A DNA stretch of 64,000 bases from Pseudomonas parasichuanensis (lineage in GTDB: Bacteria; Pseudomonadota; Gammaproteobacteria; Pseudomonadales; Pseudomonadaceae). The notes below the pieces were generated by a model, which was not told where the DNA came from, did no database searches, and saw nothing but the letters and a program-made list of their open reading frames with translations. Every line of letters starts with the position of its first letter. The stretch's first letter is position 1. The stretch covers positions 28,212 to 92,211 of the forward strand of contig NZ_BQHO01000027.1 in assembly GCF_021601385.1 (NCBI RefSeq), read 5' to 3'. The position numbers and the translations under genes are program-made. Below, piece by piece: positions 11,663 through 20,079 of the stretch.

Positions 11663-12640
11663 TTACCTGGCCACCACCACCAACTTACCCACAGCCTGCC
11701 GCTGCGCCAGCCGCTCGATCGCCGCGCCCCCTTCAGCCAATGCATAGGTCTGCGACACCAGCGGCTTGAGCTTGCCCTCGGCATGCCAGGCAAACAGCTG
11801 GCGGAAGTTGGCCGCGTTGTCCTCCGGCTGGCGTTGGGCGAACGCGCCCCAGAACACCCCGATCACCGCCGCGCCCTTGAGCAGCGCCAGGTTCACCGGC
11901 AGCTGCGGGATCGTGCCGCTGGCAAAGCCCACCACCAGCAGCCGCCCGTTCCACGCCAAACCGCGCACAGCCTGGTCGAACAGCGCGCCGCCCACCGGGT
12001 CGTAGATCACGTCCACCCCCTGGCCGCCGGTCAGGCGCTTGATCTCGTCCTTCAGGCTGGCCTGGCTGTAGTCGATCAGCTCATCGGCTCCGGCCGCCTT
12101 GGCCACCGCCAGCTTGTCGGCGCTGCTGGCGGCGGCGATCACCCGCGCCCCCAGGGCCTTGCCGATTTCCACCGCAGCCAGGCCCACGCCTCCGGACGCG
12201 CCCAGCACCAACAGCGTCTCGCCGGCCTTGAGCTGGCCACGCTGGGTCAGCGCGTGCATCGAGGTGCCGTAGGTCATGCCGAAGGCGGCGGCGGTGGTGA
12301 AGTCCATACCTGCCGGGAGCGGCTGTACGTTGTAGTACGGCACCGCCACCTGCTCGGCGAAGGCGCCCCAGCCGGTCAGGGCCATGACCCGGTCGCCGAC
12401 CTTGAACGCGCCGGCCTTTTCCCCGACTGCGGCGACCACCCCGGCCGCCTCGCCGCCGGGCGAGAACGGCAAGGGCGGCTGGAACTGGTACTTGCCTTCG
12501 ATGATCAGGGTGTCGGGAAAGTTGACCCCGGCGGCGTGCACCTCGAGCAGGATCTCGTTCTTCTTCGGCGCAGGGCTTGCGACCTCTTCCAGAACCAGGT
12601 CCCGCGCCGGGCCCAGGGCTTTGCACAACAAGGCTTTCAT
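11663..12640 (-). CDS. zinc-free quinone/NADPH oxidoreductase (MDR family)
   Basis: The product is 325 residues from ATG 12640. The N-terminal catalytic fold (MKALLCKALGPARDLVLEEV) lacks the zinc-ligand pattern of alcohol dehydrogenases. The Rossmann fold shows VLGASGGVGLAAVEIGKALG near residue 145 and VIYDPVGGALFDQAVRGL near residue 215. These match the NADPH:quinone reductase branch of medium-chain dehydrogenases. The true substrate cannot be told from sequence; enoyl reductases look similar. The frame is open further upstream, but the chosen start matches the family N-terminus. It is divergent from the FliL-like gene. Confidence 0.88.
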   Translation of the reverse strand: MKALLCKALGPARDLVLEEVASPAPKKNEILLEVHAAGVNFPDTLIIEGKYQFQPPLPFSPGGEAAGVVAAVGEKAGAFKVGDRVMALTGWGAFAEQVAVPYYNVQPLPAGMDFTTAAAFGMTYGTSMHALTQRGQLKAGETLLVLGASGGVGLAAVEIGKALGARVIAAASSADKLAVAKAAGADELIDYSQASLKDEIKRLTGGQGVDVIYDPVGGALFDQAVRGLAWNGRLLVVGFASGTIPQLPVNLALLKGAAVIGVFWGAFAQRQPEDNAANFRQLFAWHAEGKLKPLVSQTYALAEGGAAIERLAQRQAVGKLVVVAR

Positions 12641-12798
12641 CAGGGCTATTCCTTTGCGAGTGGTGGCCGATAAGTGTAGGAGGGCCGCTTTGCGGGTCAA
12701 CGAGCATGGCCCGCCCTGATGTGCCGGCATAAGCCCGGGCTTGGGTTTGCCCGGCGCGCTGGGTAAGCTGGCGCCAACTGTATTGAGGAGCGTAATTG

Positions 12799-13203
12799 GT
12801 GAAAGCGTGGATCTTGATGGTGCTGGCCCTGATGCTGCCAGCCGCGGCAATGGCCGAGGAAGCCAAGGAAGGGGCGCCCAAGGTGAGCTATATCAGCCTC
12901 AGCCCGCCCTTCGTCGGCAACTATGCCCTCGATGGCAGCCCCAAGCTGCGGGTGTACAAGGCCGACGTTGCCCTGCGTGTGACCGGTGATGCCGCCGCTG
13001 CTGCGGTCAAGCACCACGAGCCGCTGATTCGCAACCAGCTGGTGGCGCTGTTCACCCAGCAAGGTGTAGACAACATGAGCAACGTCGAAGCCAAGGAAAA
13101 ACTGCGCCAGGACGCCTTGAAGCAAGTCCAGCAGGTGATGGAAGCCGAAGAGGGCAAGCCGATCGTCGAGGACCTGCTGTTCAACAACTTGATCGTGCAG
13201 TGA
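12799..13203 (+). CDS. small secreted FliL-family protein
   Basis: The product is 134 residues starting at GTG 12799, 8 nt after GAGGAG (12785-12790); a TTG one codon earlier is the alternative. The N-terminus MKAWILMVLALMLPAAAMA is a cleavable-looking signal peptide rather than the membrane anchor of flagellar FliL. The mature part (YISLSPPFVGNYALDG, then VADVALRVTG-like strands, a helix rich in Lys/Gln and the end VEDLLFNNLIVQ) has the FliL fold pattern. No flagellar genes are nearby, so the role is unknown. Its stop codon directly abuts that of the convergent ABC-2 permease. Confidence 0.75.
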   Translation: MKAWILMVLALMLPAAAMAEEAKEGAPKVSYISLSPPFVGNYALDGSPKLRVYKADVALRVTGDAAAAAVKHHEPLIRNQLVALFTQQGVDNMSNVEAKEKLRQDALKQVQQVMEAEEGKPIVEDLLFNNLIVQ

Positions 13204-14316
13204 TCAGCTGGCGAGGGTGCGGCGAAAGCGCGCCAACGCCACGCTGAAGAACACCAGGCCGATGATGGCCAGGGCCAGCACGTCTGGCCACACCACGCTC
13301 AGCCCGGCGTCGCGGAACAGGATCGCGGCGCCCAGGCTGACGAAGTGGGTCGAGGGCGAGCCCTGCATGACCCACTGCAGCCACTGCGGCATGCTGTCCA
13401 GCGGCGTGCTGCCGCCTGACAGCAACAGCATCGGGATGATCACCGGGATCGCCAGCAAACCGAACTGCGGCGTCGAGCGCGCCAGGGTGGCGAGGAAGAT
13501 CCCCAGCGCCGTGCTGGCGAACAGGTAGAGCGCGGTCACCCCCAGAAACAGCCCCATCGAGCCTGCCAGCGGCACACCCAATGCCCCTTTCACCACCACT
13601 TCCAGCGATATCCAGGTACACACCACCACCACCAGGGCGTTGCTGGCGATTTTCGCCAGCATGATTTCCAGCGCGCTCAGCGGTAGCACCAGCAGGTGGT
13701 CAAGGGTGCCGTGTTCGCGCTCGCGCAGTAGCGCGGTCCCAGTGAGGATGATGGCGAGGATGGTGATGTTGTTGACGATCTGGATCACCGCGAGAAACCA
13801 GCCACCTTCCAGGTTGGGGTTGAACAGCGCTTTGGGGTTGAGCAGTACCGGGCTGTCGGCTGCTGGGCGATGGGCGTATTCGAGCAGCTCGCGTTCGAAG
13901 ATCCGGCCGATGTAGCCTGCGCCCATGAACGCCTGGCTCATGGCCGTGGCATCGACGTTGATCTGCAGGTCCGGCGAGCGCCCGGCCAGCAGGTCGATGT
14001 TGAAATTTGCCGGGATGTTGATCACGAAGGTGTACTGGCCGCTGTCCATCGCCTGGTCCAGGTGCTGCGCAGCCAACGCGACAGCGGGTTGGAATTCTGG
14101 CGGTTGCAGCGCCTCGGCCAGCTTGCGTGACAGCGCGCTATGGTCTTCGTCGACCACCGCGACACTGGCATGGTGCACGCCAATCACCGAGCCTGCTGCG
14201 GGCATGTAGATCGCCACGCTGAAGGCGTACAGCAGAAACAGCAGCAGCACGCTGTCGTGGCGCAGGCTGGTCAGCTCTTTCAGGCCCAGGCGCAGGGTGT
14301 GGGACACGCGGCTCAT
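13204..14316 (-). CDS. ABC-2 type permease (YhhJ-like)
   Basis: The product is 370 residues: an N-terminal membrane segment (SVLLLFLLYAFSVAIYM), a large periplasmic domain (residues ~45-170) and five or so further segments including the typical TALLREREHGTLDHLLVLPL loop. It is the third gene of a HlyD-RbbA-permease operon, starting one base after the rbbA stop. It resembles E. coli YhhJ, found in the same order with YhiI and RbbA. The exported substrate is unknown; drug or toxin export is the usual assumption. Confidence 0.88.
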   Translation of the reverse strand: MSRVSHTLRLGLKELTSLRHDSVLLLFLLYAFSVAIYMPAAGSVIGVHHASVAVVDEDHSALSRKLAEALQPPEFQPAVALAAQHLDQAMDSGQYTFVINIPANFNIDLLAGRSPDLQINVDATAMSQAFMGAGYIGRIFERELLEYAHRPAADSPVLLNPKALFNPNLEGGWFLAVIQIVNNITILAIILTGTALLREREHGTLDHLLVLPLSALEIMLAKIASNALVVVVCTWISLEVVVKGALGVPLAGSMGLFLGVTALYLFASTALGIFLATLARSTPQFGLLAIPVIIPMLLLSGGSTPLDSMPQWLQWVMQGSPSTHFVSLGAAILFRDAGLSVVWPDVLALAIIGLVFFSVALARFRRTLAS

Positions 14317-14317
14317 C

Positions 14318-17044
14318 TCAGGCCTCCTGCTTCTTGAGCATGGCCAGGCTCAGGCCGGTGAAGGTGACAAAGAAGCCCAGCAGCGCCAGGCACTGCGGCC
14401 ATAGCTCGCGCAAGCCCAGGGCCTTGGTGAAGGTGCCGACGGCAATGTCGAGAAAGTAGCCGGCCGGGAACAGTTGGCCCATTAACGCCGCCGCCCCTTC
14501 GAGCGACGAGCGCGGCACGATCAGCCCGGAAAACTGGATGGTCGGCAGGCTGGTGATGATTATGGTGCCGAGGATCGCGGCGATCTGCGTGCGGGTGAAC
14601 GCCGAGATCAGCAGGCCCAGGCTGGTGGTTGCCAGCAGATAGGCAACACCGCCGCAAGCCAGGGCCAGTGGGCTGCCCTTGAGCGGTACGCCGAACAGCC
14701 AGCGGTTCATCGCCACCAGCAAGGCCAGGTTCACCAGGCTCACCGCCAGGTAGGGCGCTTGCTTGCCCAGCAGGAACTCCAGACGGGTGAGCGGGGTGGC
14801 GTAGAAGTTGGTGATCGAGCCTAGCTCCTTTTCCCGGACGATCCCCAGCGCTGTGAGCATCGCCGGGATGAAGGCCAGGATCAGCGCCATCACCCCAGGG
14901 CCGATGGCGTTTACGCTGACCACATCCTGGTTGTAGCGAAAGCGGGTTTCCAGGCGCACCGGTGGTTGCCGCGGCACCGGGTTCGGGCTGAGCGCTGCCA
15001 GGTGCTCAAGGTTGGCCTGGTGCACGGCTTCGATATAGTTGCGGCTGGTTTCGGCACGGAACGGCATGCCGCCGTCGAGCCAGGCGGCCACCACCGGTTG
15101 GCGCCCGGCGTGCAGGTCGCGGCCAAAGCCCGGTGGAACTTCCAGCGCCAGCTTGATCTCGGAACGCTGCAGGCGCTGGTGCAGTTGACGGGTGTCACGG
15201 ATCGCTGGTTGTTCGGCAAAGTAGCGTGAGCCGCGGAAGGCTTCCAGGTAGGCGCGGCTCTGTGGGCTCTGATCCTGGTCGTAGACCGCGAAGGCGAGGT
15301 TTTCCACGTCCAGCGAGATGCCGTAGCCGAAGATCACCATCATGAACAGCGCACCGAGCAGGGCGAAGGCCAGGCGTACCTTGTCGCGCAGCAGCTCCTT
15401 GCCCTCGCGGCTGGCGACCGCCAGCAGACGGCGCAGGCTAAAGCCCTTGCGCAGGGGTGGCGTGGCGGCGTTGGCCTGGGGCAAGTCGGTGTCGTCGGCC
15501 TGCGCCTCGCTGGGTGCGTCCTGGGCTTGTTCCAGGCAGCGTACGAAGGCGTCTTCCAGGGTGTCCCCGGCGAATTGTCGTTGCAGGGCCTGGGGCGTGT
15601 CGCAGGCCAGTACCCGGCCGGCGTGCATCAGCGAGATGCGGTCACAGCGCAGGGCTTCGTTCATGAAGTGGGTCGAGAGGAAAATGGTCACGCCCTGCTC
15701 GCGCGACAGCTCCACCAGCAGGCGCCAGAAACCGTCGCGGGCCGCTGGGTCGACACCCGAAGTCGGCTCGTCGAGGATCAGCACCTCCGGGCGGTGCAGC
15801 ACCGCCACTGCCAGCGACAGGCGCTGACGCAGGCCCAGGGGCAGGGCGCCGGAAGGTTGCTCGGCGATAGCGCCCAGCTCGAAGCGCTCGATCAGCTCAG
15901 CGATGCGTGGGGCGCTGTCGGCCTTGGCCAGGTCGAACAGGCGGGCGTGCAGCTCGAGGTTCTGCCGAGCGCTCAATTCGCCGTACAGCGAGAAGCTCTG
16001 GGACATGAAGCCTACCCGCTTGCGTGTCGCCAGGTCGCCGGCATCTACCGGCCGGCCGAGCAGGCTGGCGTGGCCCTCGGTGGCAGGCATCAGGCCGGTG
16101 AGCACTTTCATGGTGGTGGTCTTGCCGCAGCCGTTGGAGCCGAGGAAACCGAAAATTTCGCCGCGGCCAATGGCGAAGCTGACCTTGTTGACGGCAGTGA
16201 AGTCGCCAAAGCGCAAAGTCAGGTCGTGGGCTTCGATGGCGACCGGGCTGCCGTCGACCTGGCGGGGTGGGATGCGCAGCAGCTCGGGCTGTGCGCGGCC
16301 AGCCCCCTGAAAATGGGTGAAGGCGTCGTCCAGCTTGCCGCTGGCAGTGGCCGCCGCCAGTTCCCGGCTGGGGCCGGCCGCCAGCAGGCGGCCGCTGTCG
16401 AGCATCAGGCAGTGCTCGAACTGTTCGGCCTCTTCCATGTAGGCGGTTGCTACCAGCAACGTCAGTTGCGGGCGATGGGCGCGCACCTGATCCACCAGCT
16501 CCCAGAAGCGCCGCCGCGACAACGGGTCGACGCCGGTGGTCGGCTCGTCGAGGATCAGCAGGTCGGGCTCGTGGATCAGCGCGCAGCACAGCCCCAGCTT
16601 CTGCTTCATGCCGCCAGACAGCTTGCCCGCCGGGCGCTCGGCGAAGCGCTCCAGGTCGGTGGCGCGCAGCAGGCTGGCCATACGTTGCTCGCACTCTGCG
16701 CGGCCCAGGCCGAACAGGGTGGCGAAGAAGCGGATGTTCTCGCGGATCGACAGTTCCGGGTACAGGTTGTTGCCCAGCCCCTGGGGCATGAAGGCGACCT
16801 TGGGGTACAGCGTGGTGCGATGGCGGCGCAGGTGGATCGGCCCGCCGAGTACCTGCAGCTCCCCCTGTTGCAGGCGCTTGACCCCGGCGATCAGCCCAAG
16901 CAGGGTCGACTTGCCGGCCCCGTCCGGGCCAATCAGGCCGCAGCGGGCGCCGGCCGGCAGGCTGAAACTGAGCGAATGCAGGGCCTGCAGGTGGCCATAG
17001 CGATGGCTGATGCCCTCGGCCAGCAGTGCCGGTGCGCTGCTCAT
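14318..17044 (-). CDS. rbbA: ribosome-associated ATPase / ABC transporter RbbA
   Basis: The product is 908 residues, near the ~911 of E. coli RbbA. ABC domain 1 has Walker A GPDGAGKST near residue 39, signature LSGGMKQKLGL and LLILDEPTTGVDP. ABC domain 2 has Walker A GSNGCGKTT near residue 300, a degenerate signature LPLGLRQRLSL and LILDEPTSGVDP. The last ~370 residues are an ABC-2 permease (LLRDKVRLAFALLGALFM, then VREKELGSITNFYATPLTRL). RbbA of E. coli binds ribosomes and hydrolyses ATP, but the operon points to membrane export. It overlaps the upstream adaptor by 4 bp (ATGA). Confidence 0.9.
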   Translation of the reverse strand: MSSAPALLAEGISHRYGHLQALHSLSFSLPAGARCGLIGPDGAGKSTLLGLIAGVKRLQQGELQVLGGPIHLRRHRTTLYPKVAFMPQGLGNNLYPELSIRENIRFFATLFGLGRAECEQRMASLLRATDLERFAERPAGKLSGGMKQKLGLCCALIHEPDLLILDEPTTGVDPLSRRRFWELVDQVRAHRPQLTLLVATAYMEEAEQFEHCLMLDSGRLLAAGPSRELAAATASGKLDDAFTHFQGAGRAQPELLRIPPRQVDGSPVAIEAHDLTLRFGDFTAVNKVSFAIGRGEIFGFLGSNGCGKTTTMKVLTGLMPATEGHASLLGRPVDAGDLATRKRVGFMSQSFSLYGELSARQNLELHARLFDLAKADSAPRIAELIERFELGAIAEQPSGALPLGLRQRLSLAVAVLHRPEVLILDEPTSGVDPAARDGFWRLLVELSREQGVTIFLSTHFMNEALRCDRISLMHAGRVLACDTPQALQRQFAGDTLEDAFVRCLEQAQDAPSEAQADDTDLPQANAATPPLRKGFSLRRLLAVASREGKELLRDKVRLAFALLGALFMMVIFGYGISLDVENLAFAVYDQDQSPQSRAYLEAFRGSRYFAEQPAIRDTRQLHQRLQRSEIKLALEVPPGFGRDLHAGRQPVVAAWLDGGMPFRAETSRNYIEAVHQANLEHLAALSPNPVPRQPPVRLETRFRYNQDVVSVNAIGPGVMALILAFIPAMLTALGIVREKELGSITNFYATPLTRLEFLLGKQAPYLAVSLVNLALLVAMNRWLFGVPLKGSPLALACGGVAYLLATTSLGLLISAFTRTQIAAILGTIIITSLPTIQFSGLIVPRSSLEGAAALMGQLFPAGYFLDIAVGTFTKALGLRELWPQCLALLGFFVTFTGLSLAMLKKQEA

Positions 17045-18000
17045 TGCAGGTTGGCCGGCCAGTCCACCTCGGCGGTGCGCACGTAGCCAGCGCCGGGCAT
17101 TCCGGGCTTGGCCTGGGGCACGGCGCTCGGCTGGATCAGGCGTAGCTTGACGCGGAACACCAGCTTTTGCCGCTCGTCACGGGTCTCGACCTGTTTCGGG
17201 GTGAACTGCGACTTGGCCGCGACGAAGGCGATCTTGGCGGGCAGGGCCTGTTCGGGCAGGGCGTCGAGCACGATGCGCGCCGGGGCGCCGACGGTAAGCC
17301 GGCCAGTGGTGGAGGCGGGCAGGTAGAGGTTCATGTATTGGTCGCTGGGGTCGATCAGCATGAGTACCCGGCCACCGGCCCCGAGCACTTCGCCGGGCTC
17401 GGCCAGGCGCAGCTGGATGATGCCGTCGATGGGCGCGCGCAGGCTGCTGTCGTCGATCTCGCTGGTCAGTTGCGCGACCTGGGCCTGGGCGGCGCCGATG
17501 GCGGCCTTGATCGCCGCCAGCTGGGCGCGGGTGGCTACCAGCGCTGCGTTGGCGGTGTCGTAGCGGGCCTGCTGCTGGTCGAGCAATTGCTGGCTGGCGA
17601 ATTTGCGCTGGTAGATTTCGCGCACCCGCTTGAGCTCCTGGCTGGCCAGTAGCAGCTCGCTCTGGCGCAACTGCACGTTGGCCTGGGCGGCGGCGTAGTT
17701 CTCGCGGGCACGCAACACCTCGGCTTCGGCCTGGGCGCGCTGGGCTTGCAGGGTTCGGGTGTCGATCCGCGCGAGCAGTTGGCCGCGGCTGACCGTGTCG
17801 CCTTCATCGACCAGCACTTCGGCCAGGCGCCCGGGCACCTTGGTGGCAATTTGCACTTCGGTGGATTCGAGCCGGCCGTTGCCCATGCTCAGGCCTTCGG
17901 GCAGGCGGTCGTGGAGGGATTTCCAGTAACCCAAGCCGCCCGCCGCCAGCAGCAAGGCGACCAGGGCGGTGGCAAAGAGTCTGGGGGTGTTGTGATTCAT
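17041..18000 (-). CDS. HlyD family membrane-fusion protein (YhiI-like)
   Basis: Periplasmic adaptor of 319 residues from ATG 18000 (MNHNTPRLFATALVALLLAA); a GTG 24 bp upstream is possible. After one membrane anchor come the lipoyl-type half-motif GRLAEVLVDEGDTVSRGQLLARID, a long coiled-coil hairpin (residues ~85-180, rich in Ala/Gln/Glu) and the second half SLRAPIDGIIQLRLAEPGEVL. It is the first gene of the operon with rbbA and the ABC-2 permease and probably links them to an outer-membrane channel encoded elsewhere. Confidence 0.9.
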   Translation of the reverse strand: MNHNTPRLFATALVALLLAAGGLGYWKSLHDRLPEGLSMGNGRLESTEVQIATKVPGRLAEVLVDEGDTVSRGQLLARIDTRTLQAQRAQAEAEVLRARENYAAAQANVQLRQSELLLASQELKRVREIYQRKFASQQLLDQQQARYDTANAALVATRAQLAAIKAAIGAAQAQVAQLTSEIDDSSLRAPIDGIIQLRLAEPGEVLGAGGRVLMLIDPSDQYMNLYLPASTTGRLTVGAPARIVLDALPEQALPAKIAFVAAKSQFTPKQVETRDERQKLVFRVKLRLIQPSAVPQAKPGMPGAGYVRTAEVDWPANLQ

Positions 18001-18093
18001 CGGTCGGCATCCTGCGACGGGCACGTCTTAGTGTGACGTGGCGCGGTTCTTTGCGCGTTGATACTGGTCAAGCCCCAGACGATAGGCGCAGGG

Positions 18094-18543
18094 TCAACTC
18101 AGCGCGAGGATGGCCGACCATTGCTCGGGGGTGACCGGCATTACCGACAGGCGGCTACCCTTCTGTACCAGCGGCAGTTCTTCGAGCGCGGTCTGCTGCT
18201 TGAGCAGGCCCAGGCCGAGCACCTGGCGGAAGGTCTGCACATGCTCCACGTCCACGGCGCTCCAGGGGTTCTTGTCGGCACTGGCCTTGGGGTCGTGGTA
18301 GTGGCTTGCAGGGTCCAGCGCGGTCGGGTCCGGGTAGGCGGCGGCACTGATCCGCGCGATGCCGGCCACGCCCGGTTGCGGGCAGCTGGAGTGATAGAAG
18401 TAAAATTCGTCACCGACGCTCATGGCCCGCAGAAAGTTGCGCGCCTGGTAGTTGCGTACCCCGTCCCAGCGGGCGTTGCCGAGCCTTGCCAAGGCTTCGA
18501 TGGAGAGCTCGTCGGGCTCGGATTTCATCAGCCAGTAGGCCAT
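18094..18543 (-). CDS. EVE domain-containing protein
   Basis: The product is 149 residues (MAYWLMKSEPDELSIEALARL). The opening WLMKSEP, the block WDGVRNYQARNFLRAM and VGDEFYFYHSSC are the signature of the EVE/PUA-like fold (thymocyte nuclear protein 1 family). EVE domains bind modified bases in nucleic acids in characterised relatives; no cellular role is established for this bacterial branch. It is divergent from the small membrane peptide gene. Confidence 0.9.
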   Translation of the reverse strand: MAYWLMKSEPDELSIEALARLGNARWDGVRNYQARNFLRAMSVGDEFYFYHSSCPQPGVAGIARISAAAYPDPTALDPASHYHDPKASADKNPWSAVDVEHVQTFRQVLGLGLLKQQTALEELPLVQKGSRLSVMPVTPEQWSAILALS

Positions 18544-18720
18544 GGATGCTGCTCCTGAAAGGGTTTGAAATAACTGGTTGCATCAAACCGACAGCCGGTT
18601 GGCGTCAACGTTTGCGTGTGGGCTCACGTTGGCGGAAAATGCGCCGATTTTAAAGACAGACGCTCCGGCCGCCACCCATAAAGGCGCCGAGCACGGACAG
18701 TATGCCTAGGGGGGCATTCG

Positions 18721-18873
18721 ATGAAACAACGTAAACCGGACCTGCTCTGGATCCTCGCCTTCATTTTCGGCCTGGGCGTGGTGACTACCGGTTACGCGCA
18801 GGGCCTGTGGGAGCGCAAGCTCGATGCCGCCAGTCAGCAGATGCCGATCGACCCTGCGCAACAGCAACGCTGA
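18721..18873 (+). CDS. 50-residue single-pass membrane peptide
   Basis: ATG 18721 opens a 50-codon frame preceded by a purine-rich AGGGGGG (18710-18716). The product has a basic start (MKQRKPDLLW), one hydrophobic helix (ILAFIFGLGVVTTGYAQ, residues ~11-28) and a polar Gln-rich tail. It ends 19 bp before the convergent cyclo-ligase gene. The good ribosome site and clean topology make it likely real; no function is known to me. Small proteins at this position appear in other pseudomonads, from memory and unchecked. Confidence 0.65.
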   Translation: MKQRKPDLLWILAFIFGLGVVTTGYAQGLWERKLDAASQQMPIDPAQQQR

Positions 18874-18892
18874 TCCCCCTTTTCGCGCCTGA

Positions 18893-19501
18893 TCACCTCG
18901 GCGCCAGGTACCTGCCACGGTCCGAGACCGTCCCCCGCAGCGGTACATCCCAGCTTGACTGATTGAGGCGTTCGACCTTCTGGCATTCGTGTGCCAGCCC
19001 CAGCAGCAGCGGTTTTTTCCAAGCCTTGCGCCGCGCCAGGTAAGCCAGGCTGCGGTCGTAGAAGCCACCGCCCATACCCAGGCGCCCCCCCACCTCATCG
19101 AAACCGACCAGTGGCAGCAGGATCAGGTCCAGCGCCCAGACAGGCCGTTGGCGCTTGCGCTCGATCATCGGCTCAGAGATGCGAAAGCGATTAGGCCTTA
19201 GTTTTTCGCCTTGCTCGAAGCGCTGGAACACCATGCGCGTGCGTGGCCATGCGTGCAGCACCGGCAGGTAGACGCGCTTGCCGCGCTTGTGCGCCTCACG
19301 CAACAGCAGGCGCGGGTCGATCTCGCCGTCGTTGGGCAGGTACAGGGCAATGTGGCGGGCGCGGCGGAACAGCGGATCCTGCGCCAGCTGGCGGTACAGG
19401 CCAAGGGCGGCCTGGCTTTGCTGGGCGGGGGTAAGGGCGCGGCGCGCATTGCGCAGCAGGCGGCGAAGCTGGGGGCGGGTGAGCGGCGCGGTGTCGGTCA
19501 T
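18893..19501 (-). CDS. 5-formyltetrahydrofolate cyclo-ligase
   Basis: ATP-dependent conversion of 5-formyl-THF to 5,10-methenyl-THF in the cytosol. The product is 202 residues from ATG 19501. It has a basic N-terminal helix (LTRPQLRRLLRNARRAL), the substrate region IALYLPNDGEIDPRLLL, and the family fingerprint VGGRLGMGGGFYDRSLAY near residue 145. It is the ygfA-type gene located just downstream of 6S RNA, as in most gammaproteobacteria, and may be partly cotranscribed with it past the terminator. Confidence 0.95.
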   Translation of the reverse strand: MTDTAPLTRPQLRRLLRNARRALTPAQQSQAALGLYRQLAQDPLFRRARHIALYLPNDGEIDPRLLLREAHKRGKRVYLPVLHAWPRTRMVFQRFEQGEKLRPNRFRISEPMIERKRQRPVWALDLILLPLVGFDEVGGRLGMGGGFYDRSLAYLARRKAWKKPLLLGLAHECQKVERLNQSSWDVPLRGTVSDRGRYLAPR

Positions 19502-19520
19502 GGCACGGGCGGTCCCAGAG

Positions 19521-19552
19521 AAAACGAAATGCCCGCCGTGTGAGGCGGGCAG
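19521..19552 (-). terminator. Rho-independent terminator downstream of 6S RNA
   Basis: On the minus strand GCCCGCC (19550-19544), loop TCACAC and GGCGGGC (19537-19531) form a 7-bp stem followed by a T-rich stretch TTTCGTTTTCTC. It separates ssrS from the cyclo-ligase gene, whose start lies 20-30 bp downstream. Confidence 0.8.
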
Positions 19553-19560
19553 TTCTGAAG

Positions 19561-19740
19561 CAGGCTCCCCGACAAGACCGCTATCGGTGTAGCCCTTGAA
19601 CCCGAAAGTTCAAGGTGGAGATTGCAGGGGGCGTTAAGGCTTTCCGTCGGGCGGACATGCACACCGGCCCCAGCGTGCAACCCCCGTGGTTGTGCGTATC
19701 GGCTCAGGGACATAACCGACTGGCGCATCCCCCAGGGAGT
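19561..19740 (-). ncRNA. ssrS: 6S RNA
   Basis: About 180 nt between zapA and the cyclo-ligase gene, the conserved 6S locus. Conserved segments on the minus strand include GTCCCTGAGCCGATA near the 5' end, AAGCCTTAACGCCCC, CACCTTGAACTTTCGGGTT and TCAAGGGCTAC. The 5' ACTCCC and 3' GGGGAG pair as the closing stem. 6S RNA mimics an open promoter, binds sigma70 RNA polymerase and lowers transcription in stationary phase. The ends are estimated from the -10 box and the closing stem and may be off by several bases. Confidence 0.93.
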
Positions 19741-19746
19741 GGCGCC

Positions 19747-19775
19747 AGTATACCAATCTCAGTCGTTTTTGCTAA
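19747..19775 (-). promoter_or_regulatory. promoter of 6S RNA
   Basis: On the minus strand TTAGCA (19775-19770) and TATACT (19752-19747) are separated by 17 bp, placing transcription start near 19740. The -35 element lies inside the 3' end of zapA, so 6S may also be made by readthrough of the zapA transcript. Confidence 0.7.
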
Positions 19776-20079
19776 CCGGATCGTCGGCCAGTGCCTGATC
19801 GACCCGTTCCAGCAGGTCGCGCACCTGCTCACGGGTGGTGCCGCCACTGGCTGGCGCTTCCGGGCGGTCCTGGCGGTGCAGCAGTTCGTGGGTGATGTTC
19901 AGGGCGGCCATGACCGCGATGCGGTCGGCGCCGATCACTTTGCCGCTGCTGCGGATCTCGCGCATCTTGCCGTCGAGGTAACGGGCGGCGCCGACCAGGT
20001 TGTTGCGCTCCTCGGGCGGGCAGATGATCGAGTATTCCTTGTCGAGGATCTGGACGGTGACGCTATTGCTTGAACTCAT
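19759..20079 (-). CDS. zapA: cell division protein ZapA
   Basis: The product is 106 residues from ATG 20079 (MSSSNSVTVQILDKEYSIICPP). ZapA binds FtsZ and bundles protofilaments at the division septum. The conserved N-terminal strand with the EYSIICPPEE block and the helix GADRIAVMAALNITHELL fit the family. Its start overlaps the stop of the upstream coiled-coil gene by 3 bp. The extended open frame upstream is not family-like. Confidence 0.93.
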   Translation of the reverse strand: MSSSNSVTVQILDKEYSIICPPEERNNLVGAARYLDGKMREIRSSGKVIGADRIAVMAALNITHELLHRQDRPEAPASGGTTREQVRDLLERVDQALADDPVSKND

